A program made the translations under genes and the position numbers. The notes under the pieces were generated by a model. It did not search any database and had not been told where the DNA came from. It was given only the letters and a program-made list of their open reading frames with translations. A DNA stretch of 16,965 bases from an uncultured Clostridium sp. Its GTDB lineage: Bacteria; Bacillota; Clostridia; TANB77; CAG-508. Location: assembly GCA_900556975.1 (NCBI GenBank), contig USQZ01000038.1, positions 1-16,965 on the forward strand. Direction: 5' to 3'. Shown in pieces: positions 1 through 7,760 of the stretch (its first letter is position 1; every line of letters begins with the position of its first letter).

Positions 1-62
1 TAAAAGTTTTTTTGAAGTTTTTTGAACTTCATTTTATGTCGTTTGCTGTCGAACTGTTCTGT

Positions 63-91
63 ATTTTATCACCATTTTTTTAAGTTGTCAA
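63..91 (-). promoter_or_regulatory. Strong leftward promoter P2 (tandem pair)
   Basis: Minus-strand -35 TTGACA (86-91), 17-bp spacer, -10 TAAAAT (63-68) preceded by TG one base upstream (extended -10). The 30 bases upstream of the -35 are A-tracts resembling an UP element. It repeats the design of the promoter at 186-214, 123 bp away. No gene start lies between it and the left edge, so its target is outside the window. Confidence 0.65.
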
Positions 92-185
92 CAAGTTTTT
101 TTAAGTTTTTTAAAAAACTTGTTTCAGCTTAATTTTTAGTGATAAAATGTGCTGTGCTAAGCTCGTTTCACTTGGCACGTTTAGT

Positions 186-214
186 ATTCTAACACCATTT
201 AGCCATTTCGTCAA
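186..214 (-). promoter_or_regulatory. Strong leftward promoter P1 (tandem pair)
   Basis: Minus-strand -35 TTGACG (209-214), 17-bp spacer, -10 TAGAAT (186-191) with an extended TG. The spacer end AAATGGTG is shared with the second promoter at 63-91. A-tracts at 215-250 sit where an UP element would. It lies just past the topA terminator and points away from topA, so it belongs to the next transcription unit to the left. Confidence 0.65.
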
Positions 215-244
215 CACCTTTTTTAATTTTTTTCAAAAAACTTT

Positions 245-289
245 TAAAAAAGCATAATAACTATAGATATTCTCTATAATTATTATGCT
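245..289 (-). terminator. Intrinsic terminator of topA
   Basis: Arms AGCATAATAA (251-260) and TTATTATGCT (280-289) form a 10-bp stem, extended inside by TATAGA/TCTATA. On the minus strand the stem is followed directly by six T. It starts 9 bp beyond the topA stop codon. Confidence 0.85.
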
Positions 290-297
290 CTTATACT

Positions 298-2391
298 TTA
301 TTTTTTCTTTTTTCTTGTTGTTGTTTTTCTCTTTTGGGTTGTAGTTGTTGTTTTAGCTTTAGTTTTTCTTTTTACTTCTTTTTCCAATTCCTCATCTGAT
401 TCCTGCGATTTTTCTCCCGGTTTCGTCCATGAAATATAATCACATGACTTTGGATTATTCTCACATATATAATATTTTCTCTTTCTTTTGGTTTTTCTAA
501 TTTGAACTTTAGCACCGCATTTTGGGCATGGTTCTTCGATTTCTTCAACGATAGGTTTAGCATTTCTGCATTCTGGATATCCTGGGCAAGCTAAAAACTT
601 TCCGTATTTACCCATTTTTATAACCATGTTTCTACCGCATTTTTCACATTTTACATCTGAAACTTCATATTCTAGTTTTACATGTTCTAATTCTTTTTCA
701 ACTTTTTCAATCACTATTGCAAATGGTCCGTAGAATTCTCTTATAGTGTCCTTCCATTGTTTTTTACCTTCTGCAATTTCATCGAATTGTTTTTCCATCT
801 CAGCTGTAAACTCTACATTTATTACATCTTTAAAGTTTTCTACTAATAATTTGTTTACTATTTTTCCAAGTTCAGTTGGAGCTAATTGTTTTTGAATCTT
901 TTCAATATAATTTCTTGCAAGTATTGTTGTTATTATTGGAGCATAAGTACTTGGTCGTCCAATTCCTTTCTCCTCTAATGTTTTAACCAAGCTTGCTTCT
1001 GTATATCTTGGTGGTGGTTCAGAAAAACTTTGCTTTGCATCTATATCTTCTTTCTTTAATTCATCTTGTTTATTTAAATATGGTATATTTGCAATTCCTA
1101 GTTCTTCTGATTTTTTCTCATCATCAGTATCTTCAACATATAAAGTCATAAAACCTTTGAACTTTATTGATTGTCCACTTGTTCTAAAGTTATATTCATT
1201 TGCATTTATATCAACAGTTATTGTGTCATATACTGCTGATGCCATTTGGCTTGCTATGAATCTGTTATATATTAATTTGTACAATTTGTATTGATCTGAT
1301 GTTAAGTACTCTTTTATTTTTTCTGGAGACAATTCTAAATATGTTGGTCTAATTGCTTCATGTGCATCTTGTGAATCGTTTTTTACTTTATAATATCTGT
1401 TTTCGTAGTACTCTGGTCCGAAGTTTTTTTCAACAACTTCTTTAGCCATTTTTCTTGCTTCTTCAGAAATTCTTGTTGAATCTGTTCTCATGTATGTTAT
1501 TAAACCTGCTGTTCCTTTTTCAGGTATCTTTACACCTTCATATAATCCTTGTGCTACTGACATAGTCTTTTTAATTGCAAATCCTAATTTCCTTGATGCC
1601 TCTTGTTGCATTGTACTTGTTGTAAATGGCGGTGCAGGATTTCTTTTCTTTTCTCCTACAGTAACATCTTCAACAATGAATTTTGCTTTATCTAACTTTT
1701 CTAATATTTCATCTACTTCTTTTTTAGAATGTAGTTCTATTTTTTCTTTATTTTTTCCTATTAGTTTTGATTCAAATTCTTTTTTAGTTTTTTCTTCTGA
1801 TAATATTGCTGTTATGTTCCAGTATTCTTCTGGTTTAAAGTTTTCGATTTCTTCTTCTCTTTCACATATTAGCCTTACTGCTACTGATTGTACTCTTCCT
1901 GCAGATAATCCTCTTTTTACTTTTTTCCAAAGTACTGGACTTATTTTATATCCAACTATTCTATCTAATACTCTTCTTGCTTGTTGTGCATCTGTTAAAT
2001 TCAAATCTATTTTTCTTGGCTTTTTTACAGCTTCCTTTACAGCTTCTTTAGTTATTTCATTAAATGTAATTCTGCATACTGAATCATTTGGTATTCCTAA
2101 TAAGTATGCTAAATGCCATGCAATTGCTTCTCCTTCACGGTCAGGGTCAGTTGCCAGATAAACTTTTTTGGCGTTTTTGGCATCCTTTTTTAATGAATTA
2201 ATTAAAGCTGCTTTTCCTCTTATATTTATATATTGTGGTTCAAAATCATTTTCTATGTCTATTGCCAATTTTGATTTTGGTAAATCTCTAACATGTCCCA
2301 TTGATGCCACTACTTTAGTATTTCCACCTAGAAATTTCTTAATTGTATTGGCCTTCGCAGGTGACTCAACTATTATCAATTTATCGGTCAT
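298..2391 (-). CDS. topA: DNA topoisomerase I
   Basis: Type IA topoisomerase that relaxes negative supercoils by a transient 5'-phosphotyrosine break. The N-terminal Toprim domain shows IIVESPAKA and the metal-binding DPDREGEAIAWH. The catalytic tyrosine is Y300 in the YMRTDSTR motif. The C-terminus has two four-cysteine zinc ribbons (one opening CEKCGRNM, the next CPKCGAKV), then a Lys/Thr-rich basic tail typical of nucleic-acid contact. At 697 residues it is the usual size. I start at the ATG at 2391 because AAAGGAGG sits a few bases upstream. An in-frame ATG seven codons earlier has no such site and would overlap this ribosome binding site. It follows the cell-wall cluster in the same direction but is separated by a terminator and its own promoter, so it is a single-gene unit. 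Confidence 0.97.
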   Translation of the reverse strand: MTDKLIIVESPAKANTIKKFLGGNTKVVASMGHVRDLPKSKLAIDIENDFEPQYINIRGKAALINSLKKDAKNAKKVYLATDPDREGEAIAWHLAYLLGIPNDSVCRITFNEITKEAVKEAVKKPRKIDLNLTDAQQARRVLDRIVGYKISPVLWKKVKRGLSAGRVQSVAVRLICEREEEIENFKPEEYWNITAILSEEKTKKEFESKLIGKNKEKIELHSKKEVDEILEKLDKAKFIVEDVTVGEKKRNPAPPFTTSTMQQEASRKLGFAIKKTMSVAQGLYEGVKIPEKGTAGLITYMRTDSTRISEEARKMAKEVVEKNFGPEYYENRYYKVKNDSQDAHEAIRPTYLELSPEKIKEYLTSDQYKLYKLIYNRFIASQMASAVYDTITVDINANEYNFRTSGQSIKFKGFMTLYVEDTDDEKKSEELGIANIPYLNKQDELKKEDIDAKQSFSEPPPRYTEASLVKTLEEKGIGRPSTYAPIITTILARNYIEKIQKQLAPTELGKIVNKLLVENFKDVINVEFTAEMEKQFDEIAEGKKQWKDTIREFYGPFAIVIEKVEKELEHVKLEYEVSDVKCEKCGRNMVIKMGKYGKFLACPGYPECRNAKPIVEEIEEPCPKCGAKVQIRKTKRKRKYYICENNPKSCDYISWTKPGEKSQESDEELEKEVKRKTKAKTTTTTQKRKTTTRKKKK

Positions 2392-2423
2392 TTTTTGACC
2401 TCCTTTTTTCATAATCTTTTTGT

Positions 2424-2452
2424 ATTGTAATTTATTTTATATTTTTTTGCAA
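2424..2452 (-). promoter_or_regulatory. Promoter of topA
   Basis: Minus-strand -35 TTGCAA (2447-2452), 17-bp spacer, -10 TACAAT (2424-2429), about 33 bp before the topA start. A second possible -10 (TATAAT at 2516-2521) lies further upstream but has only a poor -35 (TTACAA at 19 bp). The rest of the 207-bp gap between murG and topA is AT-rich with no gene seen. Confidence 0.55.
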
Positions 2453-2575
2453 GTATATAATTAATATTCTGTTAACGGTTTTCATGTAGAGCAAATTATT
2501 TTAATATATGTACTTATTATAGTAACTTTTTTTCATATATTTGTAAGTGTGTGAAAATTAAAACTTTTTAGAGCA

Positions 2576-2597
2576 GAAAAAATAGCTAAAAGCTATT
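2576..2597 (-). terminator. Intrinsic terminator after murG
   Basis: Minus-strand stem AATAGC-TTTTA-GCTATT (2581-2597) followed by a run of T, placed immediately after the murG stop. It closes the murE-mraY-ftsW-murG transcript. The stem is only 6 bp and AT-rich, so termination may be partial. Confidence 0.6.
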
Positions 2598-2598
2598 G

Positions 2599-3714
2599 CT
2601 ATTTAACTATTTTCTTTATTTCTTCATATATTTTTTCTTCAACATTATATTTTGCTATTTTTCTTGCTTGATTTCCCATTTCTTTTAGTTTCTCAGGATT
2701 TTCTAGCATTTCATCTATTGTTTTTGATAAATTTTCTGAATTAACTTCTTCATTTAATATAATTTTTGCTGCTCCTAAATTTTCGAGTACTTTTGCATTG
2801 TCTAATTGTCTATTAGCTGACATACTTGGAAGTGGGATAAAAATTGCTGGTTTGCCAACCAATGCAAGTTCTGTTATTGTCATCGCTCCGCTTCTAGCTA
2901 CAATTATATCAACTGTATTCATAATTTCACTCATATTATATATGTATGGAACTATTTTAGTATTTTTTATTTTGTCTATATCAATTTCCTTTTGGTTAAA
3001 TTCTTCTTTTATAATATCATATTGTTTTTGTCCAACTGACCATACTATTTGATAATTTTTATTCTTATTTTCTTCAATTAATGCAACCATAGCTTCATTA
3101 ATTGCTTTTGCTCCTTGACTGCCTCCAAATACTAATACTGTTGGCATTTCTTTTGATAGTCCTAAACTTGAATATATTTTATCTTTTTGCTCGTCTGTTA
3201 AATTTTCTTCTTTTACTTTAGTTGGTGTTCCTGTTACAACAAGTTTTTCTTTATCTGAGAAATATTTTTCAGCATCTGCAAATCCTAATAAAATTTTATC
3301 TAATTTCTTTGATAAAAACTTTGTAGCTTTTCCTGGATATGCATTACTTTCATGTATTACTGTTGGAATTCCTAATTTATGTGCTGCAGAGATTGGTCCT
3401 CCACATATGTATCCACCAGTCCCTATTACTACATCTGGTTTAAATTCTTTTATAATTTTTTTTGCTTGGGCAAATCCTTTTATTGTTTTTATATTGTTTG
3501 ATATTGTTTTTAATGATATTTTTTTACTAATTCCATATGCATCTATTGTTCTTAATTTGTATCCTGCTCTTGGAACTAAATCATTTTCTATTCCTCTTTG
3601 TGTACCTATGAAAATTATTTCTGAGTCTTTTTCTTTTTCTTTTATTTTATTTGCTATCGCAATTCCAGGATTTATATGTCCACCTGTTCCTGCTGCTGCT
3701 ATAATTACTCTCAC
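2599..3714 (-). CDS. murG: Undecaprenyl-PP-MurNAc-pentapeptide GlcNAc transferase
   Basis: Adds GlcNAc to lipid I to give lipid II on the inner face of the membrane, the last cytoplasmic step of peptidoglycan precursor synthesis. It is a GT-B glycosyltransferase: the N-terminal Gly-rich loop AAAGTGGHINPG and the C-terminal UDP-GlcNAc site (SGAMTITELALVGKPAIFIP, then SANRQLDNA) are both present. Length is 371 residues, normal for the family. I choose the GTG at 3714 because AAGGAGG lies 5-6 bases upstream and the protein then begins MRVIIAAAG, matching the family. An in-frame GTG at 3735 would instead overlap ftsW by 11 bp and has no good ribosome binding site. It is the last gene of the cell-wall cluster. 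Confidence 0.95.
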   Translation of the reverse strand: MRVIIAAAGTGGHINPGIAIANKIKEKEKDSEIIFIGTQRGIENDLVPRAGYKLRTIDAYGISKKISLKTISNNIKTIKGFAQAKKIIKEFKPDVVIGTGGYICGGPISAAHKLGIPTVIHESNAYPGKATKFLSKKLDKILLGFADAEKYFSDKEKLVVTGTPTKVKEENLTDEQKDKIYSSLGLSKEMPTVLVFGGSQGAKAINEAMVALIEENKNKNYQIVWSVGQKQYDIIKEEFNQKEIDIDKIKNTKIVPYIYNMSEIMNTVDIIVARSGAMTITELALVGKPAIFIPLPSMSANRQLDNAKVLENLGAAKIILNEEVNSENLSKTIDEMLENPEKLKEMGNQARKIAKYNVEEKIYEEIKKIVK

Positions 3715-3724
3715 TTTTTCCTCC

Positions 3725-4855
3725 TTAAACTTCACTCCTATTACCTGCTCTAGAAACGCTTAATAGTATTCCTATAGATGTTAAGGTGATTATTAAAGCT
3801 GTTCCTCCATAGCTAAAAAACGGTAAAGCCATTCCTGTTACTGGCATTGATGCTGTTACAACCGCTATATTTACTAATACTTGTATTGCTATCATTGATG
3901 TTATTCCTGCCGCTAATAAGCTTCCAAACATATCTGGTGCTTTCATTGCAATTGTTATTCCTCTCCAAATTAATATTGCAAATAAAATTATAACTATTGC
4001 ACAGCCAATAAATCCTAGTTCTTCTGCTAGTACTGCAAAAATAAAGTCATTGTGTGGTTCTGGTATGTATAAATATTTTTGTTTACTTTCTCCTAGTCCT
4101 ACTCCAAATAATCCTCCAGATCCAATTGCATATAGACTTTGAACTATTTGCCATCCTTTGCCTTTGATATCTTGCCATGGATCAAAGAATGTTAAAATTC
4201 TCTGCATTCTGAATCCTTGACCCGCAACAATGATTGCAAATATTCCAAGCGCTGCTAATGGTATTCCTACAAATATAAAATATCTTATTTTGCATCCTGC
4301 TAGTATCATTAAAATTGCTGCTAACATGCAGATTACTAATGTTGCACTAAAGTGGTTTTGCAATATCAATATAAAAAATATTGGTATTAATAGCCATAAT
4401 AAAGGATAGACAAATCCATATTTAAATGTTTTTAGTTTTTCTTTGTTTTTGGTTAGCCATGCTGAATAAAATATAATTACTCCAACTTTTGCAACTTCTG
4501 ATGGTTGAAAAGATAAGAATCCCATGTCTAACCATCTTTTTGCTCCTCCGGCTTCTCTACCTAATGCGCATACCGCAAGTAGTAAAATCATGCAGATAAA
4601 ATATATTATTTTATAGTTTTTTTGCCACAACTTATAATCAATTTTTGAAGCTACAAACATTAATAAAATTCCTATTACCGCTGCTTCCATTTGTTTTATT
4701 AAATATTTATAACTATTTCCAGTTTCAGCTAGTGCTGTTGGTGAACTTGCAGATAAGACTGTTATTATACCAAGTCCAAGAAGGATAAAAACTGTTATTA
4801 GTAAGGTAAAATCAAGCGGATTTTTTAAAATTAACTTACTTTTCTTTTTTGCCAT
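3725..4855 (-). CDS. ftsW: SEDS peptidoglycan glycosyltransferase (FtsW/SpoVE)
   Basis: Polytopic SEDS-family enzyme that polymerises lipid II glycan strands and pairs with a class B penicillin-binding protein. About ten hydrophobic segments run the length of the 376-residue protein. The family signature is seen in PEPHNDFIFAVLAEELGF near residue 275, and a second conserved loop, ASMPVTGMALPFFSYGG, lies near the C-terminus. The ATG has AAAGGAG upstream. Its position between mraY and murG is that of ftsW/spoVE in Firmicutes dcw clusters. Its natural partner would be the SpoVD/FtsI-type protein encoded upstream, which is interrupted here. Sequence alone does not separate vegetative FtsW from sporulation SpoVE. 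Confidence 0.9.
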   Translation of the reverse strand: MAKKKSKLILKNPLDFTLLITVFILLGLGIITVLSASSPTALAETGNSYKYLIKQMEAAVIGILLMFVASKIDYKLWQKNYKIIYFICMILLLAVCALGREAGGAKRWLDMGFLSFQPSEVAKVGVIIFYSAWLTKNKEKLKTFKYGFVYPLLWLLIPIFFILILQNHFSATLVICMLAAILMILAGCKIRYFIFVGIPLAALGIFAIIVAGQGFRMQRILTFFDPWQDIKGKGWQIVQSLYAIGSGGLFGVGLGESKQKYLYIPEPHNDFIFAVLAEELGFIGCAIVIILFAILIWRGITIAMKAPDMFGSLLAAGITSMIAIQVLVNIAVVTASMPVTGMALPFFSYGGTALIITLTSIGILLSVSRAGNRSEV

Positions 4856-4870
4856 TTTTTCTCCTTTTTA

Positions 4871-5851
4871 TTATATAACAGAAAATAATCCTATTATACA
4901 TAGTCCTATTGTTACTAAACTAAATATAGTAACAATTTTATTTTCTCTCCATCCACATAATTCGAAATGATGGTGGATTGGAGTCATTTTAAAGAATCTC
5001 TTTTTTGTTCTTTTATAATATGCTACCTGAATTATTACAGATAGTGTTTCTACTACTGGTACTGCTGCTAATATTATTAATATTAATGGCATTTTTAAAT
5101 ATATTGCACAGCATGATACAACTCCACCTAATAATAGTGAACCTGTATCGCCCATAAATACTTTTGCTTTGTTTAGGTTGAATATTAAGAAACCTAGACA
5201 TGTTCCGCATACTATGCTTCCTAATATGATAACTTCTTTTACATCAAAAATTATTGCTATTACTGTAATTGTTGTTACTATTACTAATGTTACTGATGTT
5301 GCTAATCCGTCAACTCCATCAGTTAAATTTATTGCATTTGTTGTCGCCAACATAACCAATATTGTAAATGGAATATATATTAACGTTGGTAATTTTATTG
5401 TTGTTTTGAAAAATGGTATTAATATATCTGTTCCTATTCCTAATATTCTTTCAATATATACTACAAATAAAATTGAAATTACTAATAATCCTGCCATTTT
5501 TGCTCTAGGTTTTAATCCATCTGTATTTCGTAATACAACTTTTTTATAATCATCCATGAATCCTATTATTCCAAAACCTATTGTTGCTATAGTTAAAGGA
5601 ATTAATTTTCTACCTATCTCTGGTTGTTTTCCCATGTAGTGTACACATGCTACTATTGATGCGCCTATTATTGATATTGCCATAATAATTCCACCCATGG
5701 TAGGTGTTCCACTTTTTTTCAAGTGTGACTTTGGTCCATCCTCTCTTTCAGATTGACCTACTTTCAATTTTTGCAATATTGGTATTGTAAATATTCCTAA
5801 TATTATTGTTGCAAAAAACGATATTAGCAATATTTTTAGTTGAAATTCCAC
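4871..5851 (-). CDS. mraY: Phospho-MurNAc-pentapeptide translocase
   Basis: Transfers phospho-MurNAc-pentapeptide from UDP to undecaprenyl phosphate, making lipid I in the membrane. The 326-residue protein has about ten membrane segments and the family's catalytic landmarks: D100-D101 in GFMDDYKK, the NLTDGVDGLA loop (D178, D181), D235 in MGDTGSL and the HHHFE box near residue 293. It starts with GTG behind GGAGAGAGG. The gap to the murE stop is 13 bp and to ftsW 15 bp, so these genes are surely co-transcribed. In many Firmicutes clusters murF precedes mraY and murD follows it; both are absent here. Confidence 0.96.
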   Translation of the reverse strand: MEFQLKILLISFFATIILGIFTIPILQKLKVGQSEREDGPKSHLKKSGTPTMGGIIMAISIIGASIVACVHYMGKQPEIGRKLIPLTIATIGFGIIGFMDDYKKVVLRNTDGLKPRAKMAGLLVISILFVVYIERILGIGTDILIPFFKTTIKLPTLIYIPFTILVMLATTNAINLTDGVDGLATSVTLVIVTTITVIAIIFDVKEVIILGSIVCGTCLGFLIFNLNKAKVFMGDTGSLLLGGVVSCCAIYLKMPLILIILAAVPVVETLSVIIQVAYYKRTKKRFFKMTPIHHHFELCGWRENKIVTIFSLVTIGLCIIGLFSVI

Positions 5852-5864
5852 TTTGCCTCTCTCC

Positions 5865-7334
5865 TTATTTCATATTGTTTATAATTTCTTTTACTATTTC
5901 TCTTTCATCAAAAGGATATTTTACTTTATTTATTTCTTGATATGGTTCATGACCTTTTCCAGCTAATATAACTAGGTCTTTTTTATTTGACATTTCAATT
6001 GCTTTTTTTATTGCTTCTCTTCTATCTACTATTATTTCATATTTTCCTTTAGTTTTTGATATTCCAGCTTCTATATCTTTTACAATCGCTTCTGGATCTT
6101 CTGTTCTTGGGTTATCTGATGTTACTATACTATAGTCTGCTATTCTTCCTGCGATTTCTCCCATTAGTGGCCTTTTTCCTGTATCTCTATCTCCTCCGCA
6201 ACCAAAAACAACTATTACTCTTCCTTTAGTATATGTCTTAACTGCTTGTAATATGTTTTCTAAACTTTCTGGTGAATGAGCATAATCTATCATTATGCTT
6301 AATTCTTTTTTGTTTGGTACTAATTCACTTCTTCCTGGAATTTTTATAGCTTCTAATGCTGTTTTAATTTTTTCTGGTGTGCAACCATAATACATGGCAA
6401 CTGATATTGCTGCTAATGAATTATATACACTAAATCTTCCTGGAATGTCAACTTTTATTCTTTCATTTTTTCCGCCTAATTTTGCTTTAAAGTCAACTCC
6501 TATGTTTGTGATTGTTATATCTTTTGCTAATAAATCACATGCATTATCGATTCCATATGTCTTAATTTGGCATTTTGCTTCTCTTTTTACTCTTGCTCCT
6601 CTAAAATCATCTATGTTTACAAAGCCCATTTGACACATGCTGAATAATTTCATTTTTGAATTAAAATAATCTTCCATATCACTGTGTTCTTTTTGACTTA
6701 TATGTTCTTTTGAAAAATTAGTAAATACTCCAACATCGAAATTACATCCTGCAACTCTTTGAAGTTTTAAAGCTTGTGAAGATACTTCCATTACAACGTA
6801 TTCCACTTTTTCTTCAACCATTTGTGCAAATATTCTTTGTAGGTCTAAGCTTTCTGGTGTTGTTCTATCGCTTTCGCCTAAACTATCTTCACCTATATAG
6901 TTTTCAATAGTTCCTATTAATCCTACTTTTTTTCCTTCTGCTTCTAATAATGTTTTTATCATGTATGTTGTTGTAGTTTTACCTTTTGTTCCTGTTACTC
7001 CAATTAATTTAAATCTTCTTGAGGGATTTTTAAAAAAGTTGCATGCAGAAATTGCTAATGCAAATCTTGTGTCTTTAGCTACTACAAATGTAACATCAGT
7101 TGGTAAATTTATATTTCTTAATTTTTCAATGTTTTCAACTAATATTGCTGACGCACCTTTTTCTATTGCTTCTTCAATATAGTCATGACCGTCTACATCA
7201 TAACCTTTTACTGCAACAAATAAGCTTTCTGGCTTTACTTTTCTTGAATCACAAGCGATATCGCTTATTTCAATATCAACATTTCCTTTAGCTTTTAAAT
7301 CACTAATGCCATTTAAAATTTCACTTAATTTCAC
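5865..7334 (-). CDS. murE: UDP-MurNAc-tripeptide synthetase (meso-DAP adding)
   Basis: ATP-dependent Mur ligase adding the third residue to UDP-MurNAc-L-Ala-D-Glu in the cytoplasm. The ATP-binding loop GVTGTKGKTTTT is at residues 112-123. The DNPR motif at 407-410 is the family marker for meso-diaminopimelate; lysine-adding enzymes have other residues there. The region FGCGGDRDTGKRP and the GKGHE near the C-terminus are also typical. Length is 489 residues. The start is GTG, 6 bases behind AGGAGAGG. It is the first intact gene downstream of the broken spoVD. A promoter-like sequence in the 72-bp gap (7368-7396) may allow it to be expressed despite the terminator inside the inserted element. 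Confidence 0.96.
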   Translation of the reverse strand: MKLSEILNGISDLKAKGNVDIEISDIACDSRKVKPESLFVAVKGYDVDGHDYIEEAIEKGASAILVENIEKLRNINLPTDVTFVVAKDTRFALAISACNFFKNPSRRFKLIGVTGTKGKTTTTYMIKTLLEAEGKKVGLIGTIENYIGEDSLGESDRTTPESLDLQRIFAQMVEEKVEYVVMEVSSQALKLQRVAGCNFDVGVFTNFSKEHISQKEHSDMEDYFNSKMKLFSMCQMGFVNIDDFRGARVKREAKCQIKTYGIDNACDLLAKDITITNIGVDFKAKLGGKNERIKVDIPGRFSVYNSLAAISVAMYYGCTPEKIKTALEAIKIPGRSELVPNKKELSIMIDYAHSPESLENILQAVKTYTKGRVIVVFGCGGDRDTGKRPLMGEIAGRIADYSIVTSDNPRTEDPEAIVKDIEAGISKTKGKYEIIVDRREAIKKAIEMSNKKDLVILAGKGHEPYQEINKVKYPFDEREIVKEIINNMK

Positions 7335-7367
7335 TTTTAACCTCTCCTATTAAAAAAATCTAGAATT

Positions 7368-7396
7368 ATTATATACTTAAAAATTTTTTTTGTATA
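7368..7396 (-). promoter_or_regulatory. Possible promoter of murE-murG
   Basis: Minus-strand -10 TATAAT (7368-7373), 17-bp spacer, weaker -35 TATACA (7391-7396), in the gap between the spoVD remnant and murE. It matters because the inserted element ends with a terminator facing murE, so essential murE, mraY, ftsW and murG would need a start point downstream of it. Confidence 0.4.
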
Positions 7397-7406
7397 GTAT
7401 TATTTT

Positions 7407-7682
7407 TCAATTAGTATGAACAATTATTGATGTTTCTTCATCTACAAGAATTTCTTTTTCTGGTATTTGTTTAGTTATAATTTTTCCTTTATCAGTTTCA
7501 TTTTCATCTAATTCAATTTTCAGATTATTTTCTTTTAATATTTTTTCCGCTTCTTTTATAGTTTTTCCTTTTAAATCAGGTACTTTGATTTGTGCTTTAT
7601 TTTCTTCATCTGCTTTCTTTATATTCAAATATGGTAATACTTCTGCAAATATTTTTCCGGCTACTGGTGCTGCCACACCACC
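7407..7682 (-). pseudogene. spoVD: spoVD 3' part: last helix plus PASTA domain
   Basis: This is the separated C-terminal end of the penicillin-binding protein encoded at 10564-12273. It begins with GGVAAPVAGKIFAEVLPYL, the last helix of the transpeptidase fold. Then comes one PASTA domain, from about VPDLKGKTIKEAEKIL to EETSIIVHTN. A single PASTA domain is the SpoVD arrangement; vegetative PBP2B-type proteins usually carry two. There is no ribosome binding site before the only possible start (GTG at 7676), and a terminator lies just upstream, so it is probably silent as it stands. Joined at the GG of 7681-7682 to the 5' part it reads in frame as residues 565-655 of one protein. It is annotated as a gene fragment and not an independent gene. 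Confidence 0.88.
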
Positions 7683-7706
7683 TGCTTGGATGACTATAGC
7701 AACACA
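7681..7706 (-). other. Element end / hybrid attachment site (tsaC side)
   Basis: Minus strand: TGTGTTG, nine bases, TCCAAGCA, then the GG core (7681-7682). It is half of a 50-bp imperfect palindrome whose other half is at 10556-10581. Beyond the core, the sequence is spoVD coding sequence. The 8-mer CAAGCAGG here matches CAAGGAGG at the other end at seven of eight bases. Confidence 0.8.
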
Positions 7707-7737
7707 AAAAAACTATATGCTTTATACATATAGTTTT
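7703..7737 (-). terminator. Intrinsic terminator after tsaC
   Basis: Perfect 11-bp stem (7709-7719 with 7727-7737, 7-base loop), followed on the minus strand by a run of T and overlapping the attachment-site arm. It lies just inside the element and faces the spoVD remnant and murE, so it should block read-through while the element is integrated. Confidence 0.75.
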
Positions 7738-7760
7738 ACAAATTCTTTTATTTATATGTT

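Noticed and set aside
1490..2161. Plus-strand 223-codon open frame inside topA
   Set aside because: Shadow of topA: low-complexity hydrophobic translation, no ribosome binding site, and topA is certain.
3715..3735. Longer murG start at GTG 3735
   Set aside because: The AAGGAGG site and family N-terminus favour the GTG at 3714.
7407..7676. Independent small PASTA protein starting with GTG at 7676
   Set aside because: There is no ribosome binding site, a terminator lies just upstream, and the sequence continues the broken PBP exactly in frame.
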